This document shows, piece by piece, positions 42,121-51,210 of a stretch of DNA of 64,000 nt; the stretch's first letter is position 1, and each line of letters starts with the position of its first letter. Location of the stretch: the NCBI GenBank assembly GCA_937898625.1, contig CALEJF010000028.1:1-64000 (forward strand), in the 5' to 3' direction. The position numbers and the translations under genes are program-made. The stretch comes from an uncultured Clostridia bacterium. Lineage in GTDB: Bacteria > Bacillota > Clostridia > Oscillospirales > Acutalibacteraceae. A model generated the notes under the pieces. It searched no databases. It had not been told where the DNA came from and saw only the letters and a list, made by a program, of their open reading frames with translations.

Positions 42121-42936
42121 ATGAGAATTCAAGAGTTAGAAAAAGAACTTAACATAACACGCTCAAATATTCGTTTTTATGAAAAGCAAGGGTTAATCAA
42201 TCCGCCTCGAAAAGAAAATGGCTATAGGGAATACAACGAAGATGATATTGCAAAGTTGAAAAAGATTATTATTTTTCGTAAACTGGGCATTTCTGTTGCA
42301 GATATTAAAAACATCTTTGATGGCTCACTTTCCTTGCAGACTGCAATTGACAACAATATTGACCGATTACACAAGGGAATTGACGAACTGACCGGTGCAA
42401 TTGAAGTATGCGAACAAATCAGAGAAGATAATTCAGAAGAAAAAGATTTTCCACAAGAACATTTTTGGAATGTAATCAACAGCCGAGAAAATAAGGGTGA
42501 AAAGTTTAACGAGATTATTAAGGACTACCTAAAAGATGAAATAGATAATTTTTATGATTATGTAGAAATGTTTTCTTTTATTAACTTAAAGAAAATTAAT
42601 GAGAAAACTGGCTTAGTTGGAAGTATAATTGTTTTTATTTTAATATGCGTTGGATTTGCTTTGTATAATTGTTTTATTGCAAGTGATTTTAGTTTGTCTA
42701 ATTTTGTTTTCTGCCTTTTAATTCCAATTATTGGATACCTCGTTGCGATGATTGTTGGTTTTCCACTATGGTTACTTGCAAGATATCTTAAAAGAAAACA
42801 TCCTAAAGCCGCAAAAGTATTTGAAGTCGTTGCAACGATATTTGGAGTTTTGTTTATTTTTGGTTGGTTATATCATTTAGCATCTCCCTTGATAGGTTTA
42901 ACTAAGTTTTTCTTAACGGAATTCGTTTTTCATTAA
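42121..42936 (+). CDS. MerR-family regulator with membrane domain
   Basis: A 271-residue protein. Residues 1-70 are a MerR winged helix (MRIQELEKELNITRSNIRFYE and the NPPRKENGYREY wing), residues 75-160 are a helical dimerisation and linker region, and the C-terminal third has three strong hydrophobic helices near 165-190, 195-225 and 240-260. MerR proteins with membrane tails are uncommon and suggest sensing of a membrane or envelope signal. GGGGAGG precedes the ATG at 42121. It has its own MerR-type promoter. Confidence 0.85.
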   Translation: MRIQELEKELNITRSNIRFYEKQGLINPPRKENGYREYNEDDIAKLKKIIIFRKLGISVADIKNIFDGSLSLQTAIDNNIDRLHKGIDELTGAIEVCEQIREDNSEEKDFPQEHFWNVINSRENKGEKFNEIIKDYLKDEIDNFYDYVEMFSFINLKKINEKTGLVGSIIVFILICVGFALYNCFIASDFSLSNFVFCLLIPIIGYLVAMIVGFPLWLLARYLKRKHPKAAKVFEVVATIFGVLFIFGWLYHLASPLIGLTKFFLTEFVFH

Positions 42937-42995
42937 AATAGAATCAAGGACAATTCACTTCCCTTGAGGGAAATGTTGTCCGTAAGAGATTACAA

Positions 42996-43030
42996 AAAAG
43001 CAACAGCCTTTTCAGGTTGTTGCTTTTATA
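42996..43030. terminator. Bidirectional terminator
   Basis: AAAAGCAACAGCCT pairs with AGGTTGTTGCTTTT. It lies between the converging MerR and GPH transporter genes. Confidence 0.8.
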
Positions 43031-43051
43031 AATACTGTTTGATTTAAAATA

Positions 43052-44506
43052 TCAATATTTTCTTGAGAGAAGCTTTTCAGCTTCATCTTTAGTGATTTTG
43101 CCCACATTAAAGTCTGCCATAACCTGTACATCCTTGTCATTAAGTTTGTAGAAACTCCAAATAATCAAGGCGATAACAAGTCCAATAATCGGTACAATAT
43201 TATATGTGAACCAAAGACCATCAAGTGCTTCAGCGGTTTGTAAGGAGATAGCGTTAATTGCTTCAAGATCTGCAAAACTGCTGATTTCTTGTTCTACACC
43301 ATTTACCATAAACTTTGTCTTGAAACCAAACCAGCCAAGAAGTGCAAGTCCCATTGAACCGGAAATAGCTGCTGCAAGCTTAACAGCAAAGGTCTGGATA
43401 GCAAATGTAATACCCTTTGCCTCTGTACCAGTTGTGTATTGACCATATTCTGCACAGTCGGGAGTAAATGTAAATGAAAGTACACCAATAATACCAAGAG
43501 GAATTGAGCGAAGCATATATGTAATAATAAACAAGATGAAGCTGTTTCTTGTAGGAATGATAAGGAAAGAGAGGATGATAGTTGCAAGAGCACTGATTTT
43601 AAAGAGCTTTGTCTTATCCATCTTTCTGATAATCTTAGGTACAAGAAGTGCCATAATAAGTTGTGGCAATGCTGCAACAGTACCTGTAATAAGAGAAGCA
43701 AGAGAGTTCTCATAAATGTAGTAGGCTGTAATCATATGCAGTGCGTTGTAGGTCTGAGCGCCTGAATAGAAAATATAGCCGATGTAGTATATAAGAAGGT
43801 ATTTGTTGCTGATAACATATTTAAGCATTCTTCTTACGGTGAATTGCTCTTCGTCGATAGTTTTATTTCTTTCCTGACAGTGTTTGCAGATAGGGAACAT
43901 AGTTGCCATAGCTACAATTGCAACAACAATAGAAACAGGACCATAGCCAAGACCGATAAACTCACTAATAAGAACACTTACAAGAACTGTTGTGAGGGCA
44001 GTACCAATACCACCGGTAATACCCTTAAGAGAAAGAATGGTATTTCTTTCTTCAACATTACTTGTCATTGCAGTAATAATACCGAATGCAGGTACATCGC
44101 AGAGTGTGTATGCAGTATCCCAAATAATATATGCCAATGCGAACCAAACAAGTTTAACGGTTTCACTTGCTGCAGAAGGAATAATGAAGATTGCAATTGT
44201 TGCCGCAGGAGTGAGGGCACAGGCAATTTTTAACCAAGGGATATATTTTTGATTGCTCTTGAATTTGATTTTGTCGAAAATTACACCGAAGATAGCATCG
44301 TTAACGGCATCCCATACTTTAACTACTAACATAACAGCTGCAGATTTTACGGGGTCAACACCGATAAGAAGAAGAAAGGTTGTAAGATAACTTGCTATCA
44401 TACTGTAAATCATATTCTGCCCGAAGAAATATGTATAATAGCTTTTTCTTTCGGGTTTAGTTGTTTGCCACAATGGATTTTGAGGCTTGGTCTCTGTTTT
44501 ACTCAT
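43052..44506 (-). CDS. GPH-family sugar:cation symporter
   Basis: A 484-residue transporter with about twelve membrane helices, of the glycoside-pentoside-hexuronide (MelB-like) family. The early loop VVKVWDAVNDAIFGVIFDK carries the conserved aspartates that bind the coupling cation in MelB. The C-terminal tail (KITKDEAEKLLSRKY) is soluble. It is adjacent to a GH43-like enzyme gene, so an arabinose- or xylose-containing glycoside is a plausible substrate. It has its own promoter. Confidence 0.88.
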   Translation of the reverse strand: MSKTETKPQNPLWQTTKPERKSYYTYFFGQNMIYSMIASYLTTFLLLIGVDPVKSAAVMLVVKVWDAVNDAIFGVIFDKIKFKSNQKYIPWLKIACALTPAATIAIFIIPSAASETVKLVWFALAYIIWDTAYTLCDVPAFGIITAMTSNVEERNTILSLKGITGGIGTALTTVLVSVLISEFIGLGYGPVSIVVAIVAMATMFPICKHCQERNKTIDEEQFTVRRMLKYVISNKYLLIYYIGYIFYSGAQTYNALHMITAYYIYENSLASLITGTVAALPQLIMALLVPKIIRKMDKTKLFKISALATIILSFLIIPTRNSFILFIITYMLRSIPLGIIGVLSFTFTPDCAEYGQYTTGTEAKGITFAIQTFAVKLAAAISGSMGLALLGWFGFKTKFMVNGVEQEISSFADLEAINAISLQTAEALDGLWFTYNIVPIIGLVIALIIWSFYKLNDKDVQVMADFNVGKITKDEAEKLLSRKY

Positions 44507-44537
44507 AAAAACTCTCCTTTTTCATACTGTAATAAGT

Positions 44538-44590
44538 AGTATAACACAAATAAAATAAGATTTCAACAAAATTGAATTTGTTGAAATCTT
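44538..44590 (-). promoter_or_regulatory. Overlapping terminator and promoter between GH43 and GPH genes
   Basis: A perfect 14-bp hairpin (44557-44570 with 44577-44590) ends the leftward GH43 gene. A minus-strand promoter, TTGAAA (44566-44561), 17-bp spacer, TATACT (44543-44538), serves the GPH gene and uses part of the hairpin stem as its -35 box. Confidence 0.7.
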
Positions 44591-44636
44591 TTTGCGTGAA
44601 AGTCTACTGGGATAATAACAATTCTGTATTCCGCAT

Positions 44637-45566
44637 TTAGAATTCAGCATTTAAAAGTCTGTCGTATTCCTCGTCGGTAATTTCAATTACACCACCGTGT
44701 TTAAATCCGTAAGGAAAAGAAACCAACTCGGGACAACGGGTGAATTCTGTGTCGCCCGGTTTTGATGAAATAAATGGGACATATCCCATTTTTTCTTTTT
44801 CGCAACCAAAGAAATCAAGCATTAAGCACCATCTGCCGTCAGGCAAGGTATAAACGGTTGGTGCCTCATATGAACCTGGTTTTTCAATGTTGCTCATATA
44901 CTCCTCCAATTTTGCGTCGTGTTCAAATGGACCGTAAAGATTTTTTGATGTGGCATGCATATTCATTGAGGGATTATGTGCATTTTTGTAGAAAAGGTGG
45001 TAAGTGTCACCTACCTTTTGAATATGAGTATCAAGAATTTCATTGTCTTTTGTGAAATAGAGTTTTGGTTCTGAAAAAGTTTTAAAATCCTTTGTTACGG
45101 AACAGTAAATTGACATATGTTTGTAGTTGTCTTCTGCCACGGTTGAGCCCCAATGAATCAGGTATTCGTCGTTGATTTCGTCGTAAAATACTTCAGGTGC
45201 CCACATACATCCGAAATCGTCACGACCGAAATGAACAAGTTTTTCCTCGCTGAAATTCACAAGGTCTGTGGTTTTCCACATACGAAGGCATTTGCTGCCT
45301 GTTCTGTTAATATTTGACCAATCAAGCTGAAGATTTTCGTCATAACGGTTGGCAACGCACAAGTCTGTTGTAAGAATTACAAATCCACCTGTTTTAAGAC
45401 GGATAATCTCAATATCGCGACAACCCTTTTCGCCTAATTCTGCTGTAAGAATAGGGTTTCCGTTGTTGACTTGTTTCCAATTGAGCCCATCACGGCTTAT
45501 GCCAAAATAAACCTGCTCACCGTCGGGTGTGATTTTCTCTTTAAAATGAACAAACAAATATGCCAT
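44637..45566 (-). CDS. GH43-like beta-propeller glycosidase
   Basis: A 309-residue protein with repeated beta-propeller motifs (GISRDGLNWKQV, MWKTTDLVNFSEE, CMWAPEVFYDEINDEYLIHW, DTHIQKVGDTYHLFYKN). These match the five-bladed GH43/GH32-type fold; the WAPEV segment is typical of arabinofuranosidase/xylosidase relatives. There is no signal peptide, so it should act on sugars already imported. I did not fix all three catalytic acids. Flanked by two GPH transporters. Confidence 0.8.
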   Translation of the reverse strand: MAYLFVHFKEKITPDGEQVYFGISRDGLNWKQVNNGNPILTAELGEKGCRDIEIIRLKTGGFVILTTDLCVANRYDENLQLDWSNINRTGSKCLRMWKTTDLVNFSEEKLVHFGRDDFGCMWAPEVFYDEINDEYLIHWGSTVAEDNYKHMSIYCSVTKDFKTFSEPKLYFTKDNEILDTHIQKVGDTYHLFYKNAHNPSMNMHATSKNLYGPFEHDAKLEEYMSNIEKPGSYEAPTVYTLPDGRWCLMLDFFGCEKEKMGYVPFISSKPGDTEFTRCPELVSFPYGFKHGGVIEITDEEYDRLLNAEF

Positions 45567-45694
45567 AATAAAATCTCCTTGTATCCACCAACTTTATTAA
45601 AAAGTTTATCATAGAAATAATAAAAAGTAAACAAAGTTAAAGAAATTATAGACAGATTTGGAAATTTGTGTTAATATTCTTTAGGGTGATGAGG

Positions 45695-47107
45695 ATGTTT
45701 ATTAAAAGAAAACCTAATCCTGAAAAAAAGGTTACACTTGAAAATTATATAGGATACACAGCTGTTGAAATTGCAAACAACTCTGCATTTTGTATAATGA
45801 GCTCATATCTTGCAATTTATTGCTCAGATATTCTTAAAATGCCCGGTGTGGTTATTAGTGCAATTATGATTTTTGCAAAAATATGGGACTGTATTGCAGA
45901 CCCTATTATAGGTTCAATTGTTCAAAGGAGACCAATCGGAAAGAAAGGTAAGTATAGACCACTTTTCCATTTGGCTGGATATCCTTTAGCACTTGTAATG
46001 GTCCTTACTTTTATTAAGATTTCCGATAATTTGGCATTCAACATATTCTGGATATCTTTCCTCTATATTCTTTATGGAACTCTGTACTCCTTTGTTGCAG
46101 TTCCTTTCGGTTCACTTGCCAATATTATGACACAAAGGGAAGAGGAAAGAAGTTCTCTTTCTGTTTGCCGTTCAATCGGTGGTGGCATAGGAATTTATCC
46201 TACATTGTTCTTCCCTATTTTTGTTATGACAGCGGGTGTGGATAAAAACCAAATGAATCCACAATATATGGCAATAGGAATGGCGATAGTCGGCTGTCTT
46301 ATGTTAGCCTCATATTTTGGTGGTTATAACTCTTTTACAGAGGAACCCGAATACGAAAGAGCATTAAATCTTGACTCAAATCCTCAAAAAACCTCGCTTC
46401 TTGGAACTTTTAAGCGTGTTATTAAAAACAAGACTTTTGTAATTATGTGCTGTTTGACCAGCGTAGTATTGGCAACACAAATGTATACAAATACAGTTAG
46501 TATTTATATCTTTAAGGACTATTTCCAGAATAGCGCCCTAAATACAGTATATACTTTAGCCACATATTTACCTATGATTGTGTATATCCCTTTTTCAAAC
46601 AAACTTATTACGGGATTTGGCAAAAAGGAAACGAGCATAGTGGGACTTTGTGTTTCAGTAATTTCAACATTTTTGCTTTTTGTTCTTCCAATAGGCAAGG
46701 ACGATGCATGGTTATTCATAGTGCTTTCAATACTTAATAGCCTTGGTGTCGGATTCACTTCACTTCAGACATGGTCTTATGCAGCGGATATTATTGATCA
46801 CGACGAATGGGTAACGGGAGTCCGTGAGGAAGCAGCTGACTTTGCTTTCTTTACATTCATGAGAAAAATCGGACAGGCAGTAGCATCCCTTGCACCTTGG
46901 ATTGTAAGTCTTGTTGGTTATGATAGCCAGAAAGTAGGATTGGGAGCAAGTCAGAGTGAAACTGTTCTTAATGGAATGTACAATGTTGCAACGCTTATTC
47001 CATTTATCTTGAGAATTATAGTTTTAGTATTAATGATTCTTTATCCATTAAATAAAAAGACAACAGAAAAAATGCACAAGGAACTTCGTGAAAGAAGAAC
47101 TGTATAG
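45695..47107 (+). CDS. Second GPH-family sugar transporter
   Basis: A 470-residue transporter with about twelve membrane helices. The loop IFAKIWDCIADPIIGSIVQR contains the conserved GPH Asp pair and is followed by GKKGKYRP. It is only distantly similar to the GPH protein at 43052, so this is not a recent duplication. I use the ATG at 45695, seven bases after AGGGTGAT; the frame opens at a GTG at 45668. It is divergent from the GH43-like gene and shares its upstream region. Confidence 0.86.
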   Translation: MFIKRKPNPEKKVTLENYIGYTAVEIANNSAFCIMSSYLAIYCSDILKMPGVVISAIMIFAKIWDCIADPIIGSIVQRRPIGKKGKYRPLFHLAGYPLALVMVLTFIKISDNLAFNIFWISFLYILYGTLYSFVAVPFGSLANIMTQREEERSSLSVCRSIGGGIGIYPTLFFPIFVMTAGVDKNQMNPQYMAIGMAIVGCLMLASYFGGYNSFTEEPEYERALNLDSNPQKTSLLGTFKRVIKNKTFVIMCCLTSVVLATQMYTNTVSIYIFKDYFQNSALNTVYTLATYLPMIVYIPFSNKLITGFGKKETSIVGLCVSVISTFLLFVLPIGKDDAWLFIVLSILNSLGVGFTSLQTWSYAADIIDHDEWVTGVREEAADFAFFTFMRKIGQAVASLAPWIVSLVGYDSQKVGLGASQSETVLNGMYNVATLIPFILRIIVLVLMILYPLNKKTTEKMHKELRERRTV

Positions 47108-47117
47108 GCATAGAAAT

Positions 47118-47150
47118 ACTCCCTAAGATTAGCTTAGGGAGTTAATTTTT
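47118..47150. terminator. Bidirectional terminator
   Basis: ACTCCCTAAG (47118-47127) pairs with CTTAGGGAGT (47133-47142) between two converging genes. Confidence 0.8.
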
Positions 47151-48583
47151 TATATTTCCAATGTTGCAAGTCCGCCTTCACTTGTTTCGCGATATGCTGC
47201 GTGGATATCCATTCCCGTTTTCTTCATCGTAGTAATAACATTATCAAGTGAGATTTTTCTTGTTTCACTCAAGAAACTTGCAAGGTTAACTGCATTAATA
47301 GCTCTCATAGCAGCAACGGCATTTCTTTCAATGCAAGGAATTTGCACGAGTCCACAGATAGGGTCACAGGTAAGACCTAAATGATGCTCAATAGCAATTT
47401 CGGCAGAGTATTCAATCTTACCTCGTTTAAGGCCAAAAAGTTCACCCAATGCGGCGGCAGCCATAGCACAAGCAGTACCAACTTCTGCCTGACAACCACA
47501 TTCTGCACCTGAGATTGATGCATTTGTTTTAATAAGGTTGCCGATAAGCCCGCCTGTTGCAAGTGCCTGTAAAATCTGACGGTCAGTAAAACCGTGCTTT
47601 AATTGCATATAGTAGAGAACTGCGGGTACAACACCTGAAGCACCACAAGTTGGTGCAGTAACGATTTTTCCACCGGATGCGTTCTGTTCGCTTACCGCAA
47701 AAGCATAGGAACAAACCTCACGGTTTTCCCTTGTTTCTGCACTTTCACCAATGTGTTCCATATTGTAAAGGTATTTTGCTTTTTTCTGTACTTCAAGTCC
47801 ACCGGGGAGGATACCCTCATCTTCTATACCACGCTCAACAGCATCTTTCATAGTTTTCCACACTTCTGCAAGGTAATCCCATATATATTCGCCTTCAACC
47901 TCGTCAACATACTGCCAAAGTCGATATTTTTTCTCTTTGCAATATGCCTTGATGTCCTTGAATGTGCTTAAATTATATACAATTGGCTCTTTTGCAGAAG
48001 AACTGCCCTCAAATTCAATTCGTCCGCCACCAACACTGAAAACACGGATAAAATCTGTCTGTTCACCATTTTTATAGGCATATAATTCCATTGTGTTAGG
48101 ATGCTCAATATCTGTTTTAAGATAGTCAAATTCAACTTTACAAGGAATAGGGGAAAGAGTGCTTTCAATAACGGTGTCTGTGCAGTGACCTTTGCCTGTT
48201 TTTGCAAGTGAGCCATAAAGAATTGCTTTAAACTCATCTGCATCGGGATTTTTCTCTTTAAAAAGCACACAAGCCTTTTCAGGTCCCATTGTATGAGAGC
48301 TTGATGGACCTCTGCCAATTCTGTAAAGTTGGTTTAAGGATTCCATTCCGTTGAGAGTTTCCCTTTCAGGTTTTGGTTGCTCTGCTTCAAAGAAAACATC
48401 CATTGAAACACCGAAAAGCTTTGCCATTTTATAAAAACTTTCAGCGGACGGCACACTTTTACCATTTTCCCAAGAAATTACAGTTTCGGTGTCGGTATTA
48501 ACACGGTCAGCAAGTCCCGACTGTGACATACCACTCTTTTCACGAAGTTCAGTTATCCTTCTTGAATAAATATCCTTAATCAT
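47150..48583 (-). CDS. XRE HTH domain fused to Fe-S L-serine dehydratase
   Basis: One 477-residue frame. Residues 7-65 are an XRE/HTH_3 DNA-binding domain (ITELREKSGMSQSGLADRVN, then TVISWENGKSVPSAESF). Residues 80-477 are a single-chain iron-sulfur L-serine ammonia-lyase: the beta domain with GRGPSSSHTMGPEKA (91-104) and the alpha domain with cysteines at 313 (APTCGASG), 362/364 (AECGC) and 406/410/417 (LTCDPICGLVQIPC). It should convert serine to pyruvate and ammonia under anaerobic conditions. The HTH suggests DNA binding or autoregulation. It is coupled by a 4-base overlap to the upstream YhcH gene. Confidence 0.9.
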   Translation of the reverse strand: MIKDIYSRRITELREKSGMSQSGLADRVNTDTETVISWENGKSVPSAESFYKMAKLFGVSMDVFFEAEQPKPERETLNGMESLNQLYRIGRGPSSSHTMGPEKACVLFKEKNPDADEFKAILYGSLAKTGKGHCTDTVIESTLSPIPCKVEFDYLKTDIEHPNTMELYAYKNGEQTDFIRVFSVGGGRIEFEGSSSAKEPIVYNLSTFKDIKAYCKEKKYRLWQYVDEVEGEYIWDYLAEVWKTMKDAVERGIEDEGILPGGLEVQKKAKYLYNMEHIGESAETRENREVCSYAFAVSEQNASGGKIVTAPTCGASGVVPAVLYYMQLKHGFTDRQILQALATGGLIGNLIKTNASISGAECGCQAEVGTACAMAAAALGELFGLKRGKIEYSAEIAIEHHLGLTCDPICGLVQIPCIERNAVAAMRAINAVNLASFLSETRKISLDNVITTMKKTGMDIHAAYRETSEGGLATLEI

Positions 48584-49023
48584 ACTTTCACCTTTACTAC
48601 AACTTTACGACAAGTTTTTGCATTTTCAACAGCTACACCGGGACAATGCAAATCATTGGGATAAAGGACCATAAAACTACCTTTAAAGAGTGTCAATGGT
48701 TCAGTTTTGCACTCATAAAACCATACATCATTTTCGGGCTTTGCCTCGGTTTCATCTTTTTCGCAGGAGATAGGTGCAACACCTATGATTTCTTCACCAT
48801 CAACCATAAATTGAATATCTATATACTTTTTATGAGCTTCGGAAATAGTCTTATTTGGGTCAGTATCATAAGTCTGTACCATATAGAAAATATTATCCCC
48901 ATCTAATTCATATCTTCCCAATTCCATCTGGGAGAAATCTGTTTTTGAAAGGAATTCAAGCGCAGTGTACACCCTGCCAAGCCCCTCGTAATTCTTTATG
49001 TTTTCTAAAGTGTCAAAAATCAT
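48580..49023 (-). CDS. YhcH/YjgK/YiaL-family sugar protein
   Basis: A 147-residue cupin-like protein of the DUF386 family (YhcH/NanQ, EbgC). Marks are KKYIDIQFMVDGEE and a histidine near the C-terminus in YPNDLHCPGVA. Family members act on sialic acid anomers or accompany beta-galactosidase. I use the ATG at 49023 behind AAGGTGAT; the longer frame to 49089 has no fitting sequence. It overlaps the serine dehydratase start by 4 bases. A sugar-to-serine metabolic link is not known. Confidence 0.85.
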   Translation of the reverse strand: MIFDTLENIKNYEGLGRVYTALEFLSKTDFSQMELGRYELDGDNIFYMVQTYDTDPNKTISEAHKKYIDIQFMVDGEEIIGVAPISCEKDETEAKPENDVWFYECKTEPLTLFKGSFMVLYPNDLHCPGVAVENAKTCRKVVVKVKV

Positions 49024-49105
49024 AATTATCACCTTTTTAAAAAGTTCAATTTGCATTTTCATTATATCATCACAGTAGCACATTTTCAAGGGAAAGAAAA
49101 AAGAA

Positions 49106-49130
49106 AAACTCCTATGTGAAATAGGAGTTT
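49106..49130 (-). terminator. Terminator of the kinase gene
   Basis: Minus strand: AAACTCCTAT pairs with ATAGGAGTTT, followed by TTCTTTTTTC. It separates the kinase gene from the YhcH gene downstream. Confidence 0.8.
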
Positions 49131-49143
49131 CAGTTTGATTTGT

Positions 49144-50253
49144 TTAACTATATTTCTTTGTGATTTCCTGCATTTCTGTCCATTTGCGTTCCATATCTTT
49201 CACAAGTTCAAACTGTGTACGGCAACGGTCAAGATTGTGTTCAGGATAATCTATGTGGAAATAGATGTCACCATTAAGATAGTCAGTAAGGAAACGGATG
49301 CCACATTCATAGGTCATCATTTTAGCACCCATTGGAAGAAGTTCTTTTTCAAGGTCTGTCAAAGCATCCTTTGCACTGCCAAGATAACCCTTAACATAAG
49401 CCTCATAAAGTGAAAGGCTTAAAGTTACCTTTGAAAGGTCCTTTTCATCCTCTGCTGCTGTGTTTGCACCAAAACGGATACTGTCACCAAAATCATAGAG
49501 TGAAAGACCGGGCATAACTGTGTCAAGGTCAATAATACAGATACCTTTATTTGAAACATTATCAAAAAGGATGTTGTTGAGTTTTGTATCATTGTGAGTA
49601 ACTCTCAACGGAAGTTTTCCTTCATCAATCAAATCAACAAGAATATGAGTTTCTGCTTCATAACCTAATGCAAATTCAATTTCTTCTTTTACATCATCAA
49701 GTCTGCCTGAACGATTTTCTTCAATGGCTTTTTTAAGGTTTTCAAATCTGGAAACAGTATTGTGAAATTTTTCAATAGTTTCAAAAAGAGTTGAACCATC
49801 AAAGTCTGAAAGAAGCTTTTGGAATTCACCAAAGGCAACGCCTGCGTTGCAAAAAACCTGTTCATCGTCAATAGAATTACAGGTATAAACATCGTCTATG
49901 TACTTGTACACTCGCCAACACTGATTTTTTTCATCAATAAAGAAATACTTACCGTCGTTACAAGGAAGGAAAGTAAGAGCTCCGCGGTCTGCCCAAGGAA
50001 TGTTCATTTTTTCGTTCTTTTTACGAATGTGACTTGTAATAGCAACGATATTGCTCATAAGTTCATCAGGCTTTTTAAAAGCTTCAGTATTTACCTTCTG
50101 AAGAACATATTTTGCAACTTCTCCGTCTTCCTCGAAAATCAAAGTAAAAGTGCTGTTAACATGACCGTTATTGATTTTTTCATACCCCGTAAATATTCCG
50201 TCAAGAGAGAACATTTTACAAATTTTTTCTAAGTCAAAAGGAATATTTGACAA
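49144..50253 (-). CDS. nahK: APH-fold sugar kinase, N-acetylhexosamine 1-kinase-like
   Basis: A 369-residue kinase of the aminoglycoside phosphotransferase fold. The catalytic loop is RVTHNDTKLNNILFD and the metal motif is CIIDLDTVMPGLSLYDFGDSIR-like, both close to NahK of bifidobacteria, which phosphorylates GlcNAc/GalNAc at C1 for host-glycan use. The symbol is tentative. I use the TTG at 50253 after GAGGTG; a GTG at 50262 overlaps that site. A YhcH gene lies just downstream, also a sugar-type gene, but a terminator stands between them. Confidence 0.75.
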   Translation of the reverse strand: MSNIPFDLEKICKMFSLDGIFTGYEKINNGHVNSTFTLIFEEDGEVAKYVLQKVNTEAFKKPDELMSNIVAITSHIRKKNEKMNIPWADRGALTFLPCNDGKYFFIDEKNQCWRVYKYIDDVYTCNSIDDEQVFCNAGVAFGEFQKLLSDFDGSTLFETIEKFHNTVSRFENLKKAIEENRSGRLDDVKEEIEFALGYEAETHILVDLIDEGKLPLRVTHNDTKLNNILFDNVSNKGICIIDLDTVMPGLSLYDFGDSIRFGANTAAEDEKDLSKVTLSLSLYEAYVKGYLGSAKDALTDLEKELLPMGAKMMTYECGIRFLTDYLNGDIYFHIDYPEHNLDRCRTQFELVKDMERKWTEMQEITKKYS

Positions 50254-50398
50254 AAGAAACACCTCATTATTACAAAAATAAGGCTGACAAAACGCCAGCG
50301 AAGAGATTAAAACCGTAATAATTATACATCTTTCGCCAAATTAAGTCAATATGCACTTTGCATAAGAGATGGTAGGTCCATTTTATTTAAAAATACCC

Positions 50399-50427
50399 TT
50401 TACATAAGGAGTATTTTAATGTAAAAT
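50399..50427 (+). promoter_or_regulatory. Promoter of the pyrH-frr housekeeping run
   Basis: TTTACA (50399-50404), 17-bp spacer, TAAAAT (50422-50427), 51 bases before pyrH. Confidence 0.65.
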
Positions 50428-50478
50428 ATACTAAATATGGTAAACGGAAAATTGTGTTTACCGTGGAGGTGTTTTATT

Positions 50479-51192
50479 ATGGAACCAAAATATAAAAGAG
50501 TACTCTTAAAAGTTAGTGGTGAAGTCCTTGCAGGAGATAAAAAGCACGGCTTTGATTTTGACACAGTAAACAGCGTTTGTTCTGCAGTAAAAGAAATGGC
50601 AGATATGGGCACTGAAGTTGCTATCGTTGTTGGTGGCGGTAATTTCTGGAGAGGTCGTAGCAGTGGTGATATGGATAGGACAAGAGCAGACCATATCGGT
50701 ATGCTTGCAACTGTAATGAATTCATTGGCTCTTGCTGACTCTCTTGAGCAGTTAGGTGTTATTGTAAGAGTTCAGACTGCTATTGAAATGAATAAAATTG
50801 CCGAGCCATACATCAGCCACCGAGCAAAGCGTCACCTTGAAAAGGGCAGAGTTGTTATTTTCGGATGCGGAACAGGTAACCCATTCTTCTCAACTGATAC
50901 TGCAGCAGCTCTTCGTGCAGCAGAAATTGATGCTGATATTATTTTCAAGGCAACAAATGTTGACGGTGTTTACGATAAAGATCCAAATCGTTTTGACGAT
51001 GCAATTAAGTACGATGTAATCACACATCAGGATATTTTGAGCAAGGGACTTGCAGTTATGGACAGTACCGCAGCATCCCTTTGCCGTGATAATAAAATTC
51101 CGCTCCTTGTTTTCAACCTTCAACAGCCTGAAAACATGATTAAGGCTCTTAAAGGCGAAACAGTTGGTACACTCGTTGTGGATGAGAAATAG
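50479..51192 (+). CDS. pyrH: UMP kinase
   Basis: PyrH phosphorylates UMP to UDP. The 237-residue amino acid kinase family protein has KRVLLKVSGEVLAG at the N-terminus, the glycine loop IVVGGGNFWRG, and the nucleotide-site segments FGCGTGNPFFSTDTAA and KATNVDGVYDKDP. The ATG at 50479 follows GGAGGT; the frame is open from 50437. It is the first gene of the pyrH-frr-uppS-cdsA-dxr-rseP-ispG-polC run; rpsB and tsf, often upstream, are not here. Confidence 0.97.
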   Translation: MEPKYKRVLLKVSGEVLAGDKKHGFDFDTVNSVCSAVKEMADMGTEVAIVVGGGNFWRGRSSGDMDRTRADHIGMLATVMNSLALADSLEQLGVIVRVQTAIEMNKIAEPYISHRAKRHLEKGRVVIFGCGTGNPFFSTDTAAALRAAEIDADIIFKATNVDGVYDKDPNRFDDAIKYDVITHQDILSKGLAVMDSTAASLCRDNKIPLLVFNLQQPENMIKALKGETVGTLVVDEK

Positions 51193-51210
51193 TTTAAAAG
51201 GAGAAATATT

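Noticed and set aside
43052..47107. Recent duplication of GPH transporters
   Set aside because: The two proteins differ almost throughout and only share family motifs, so they are old paralogues or separate acquisitions.
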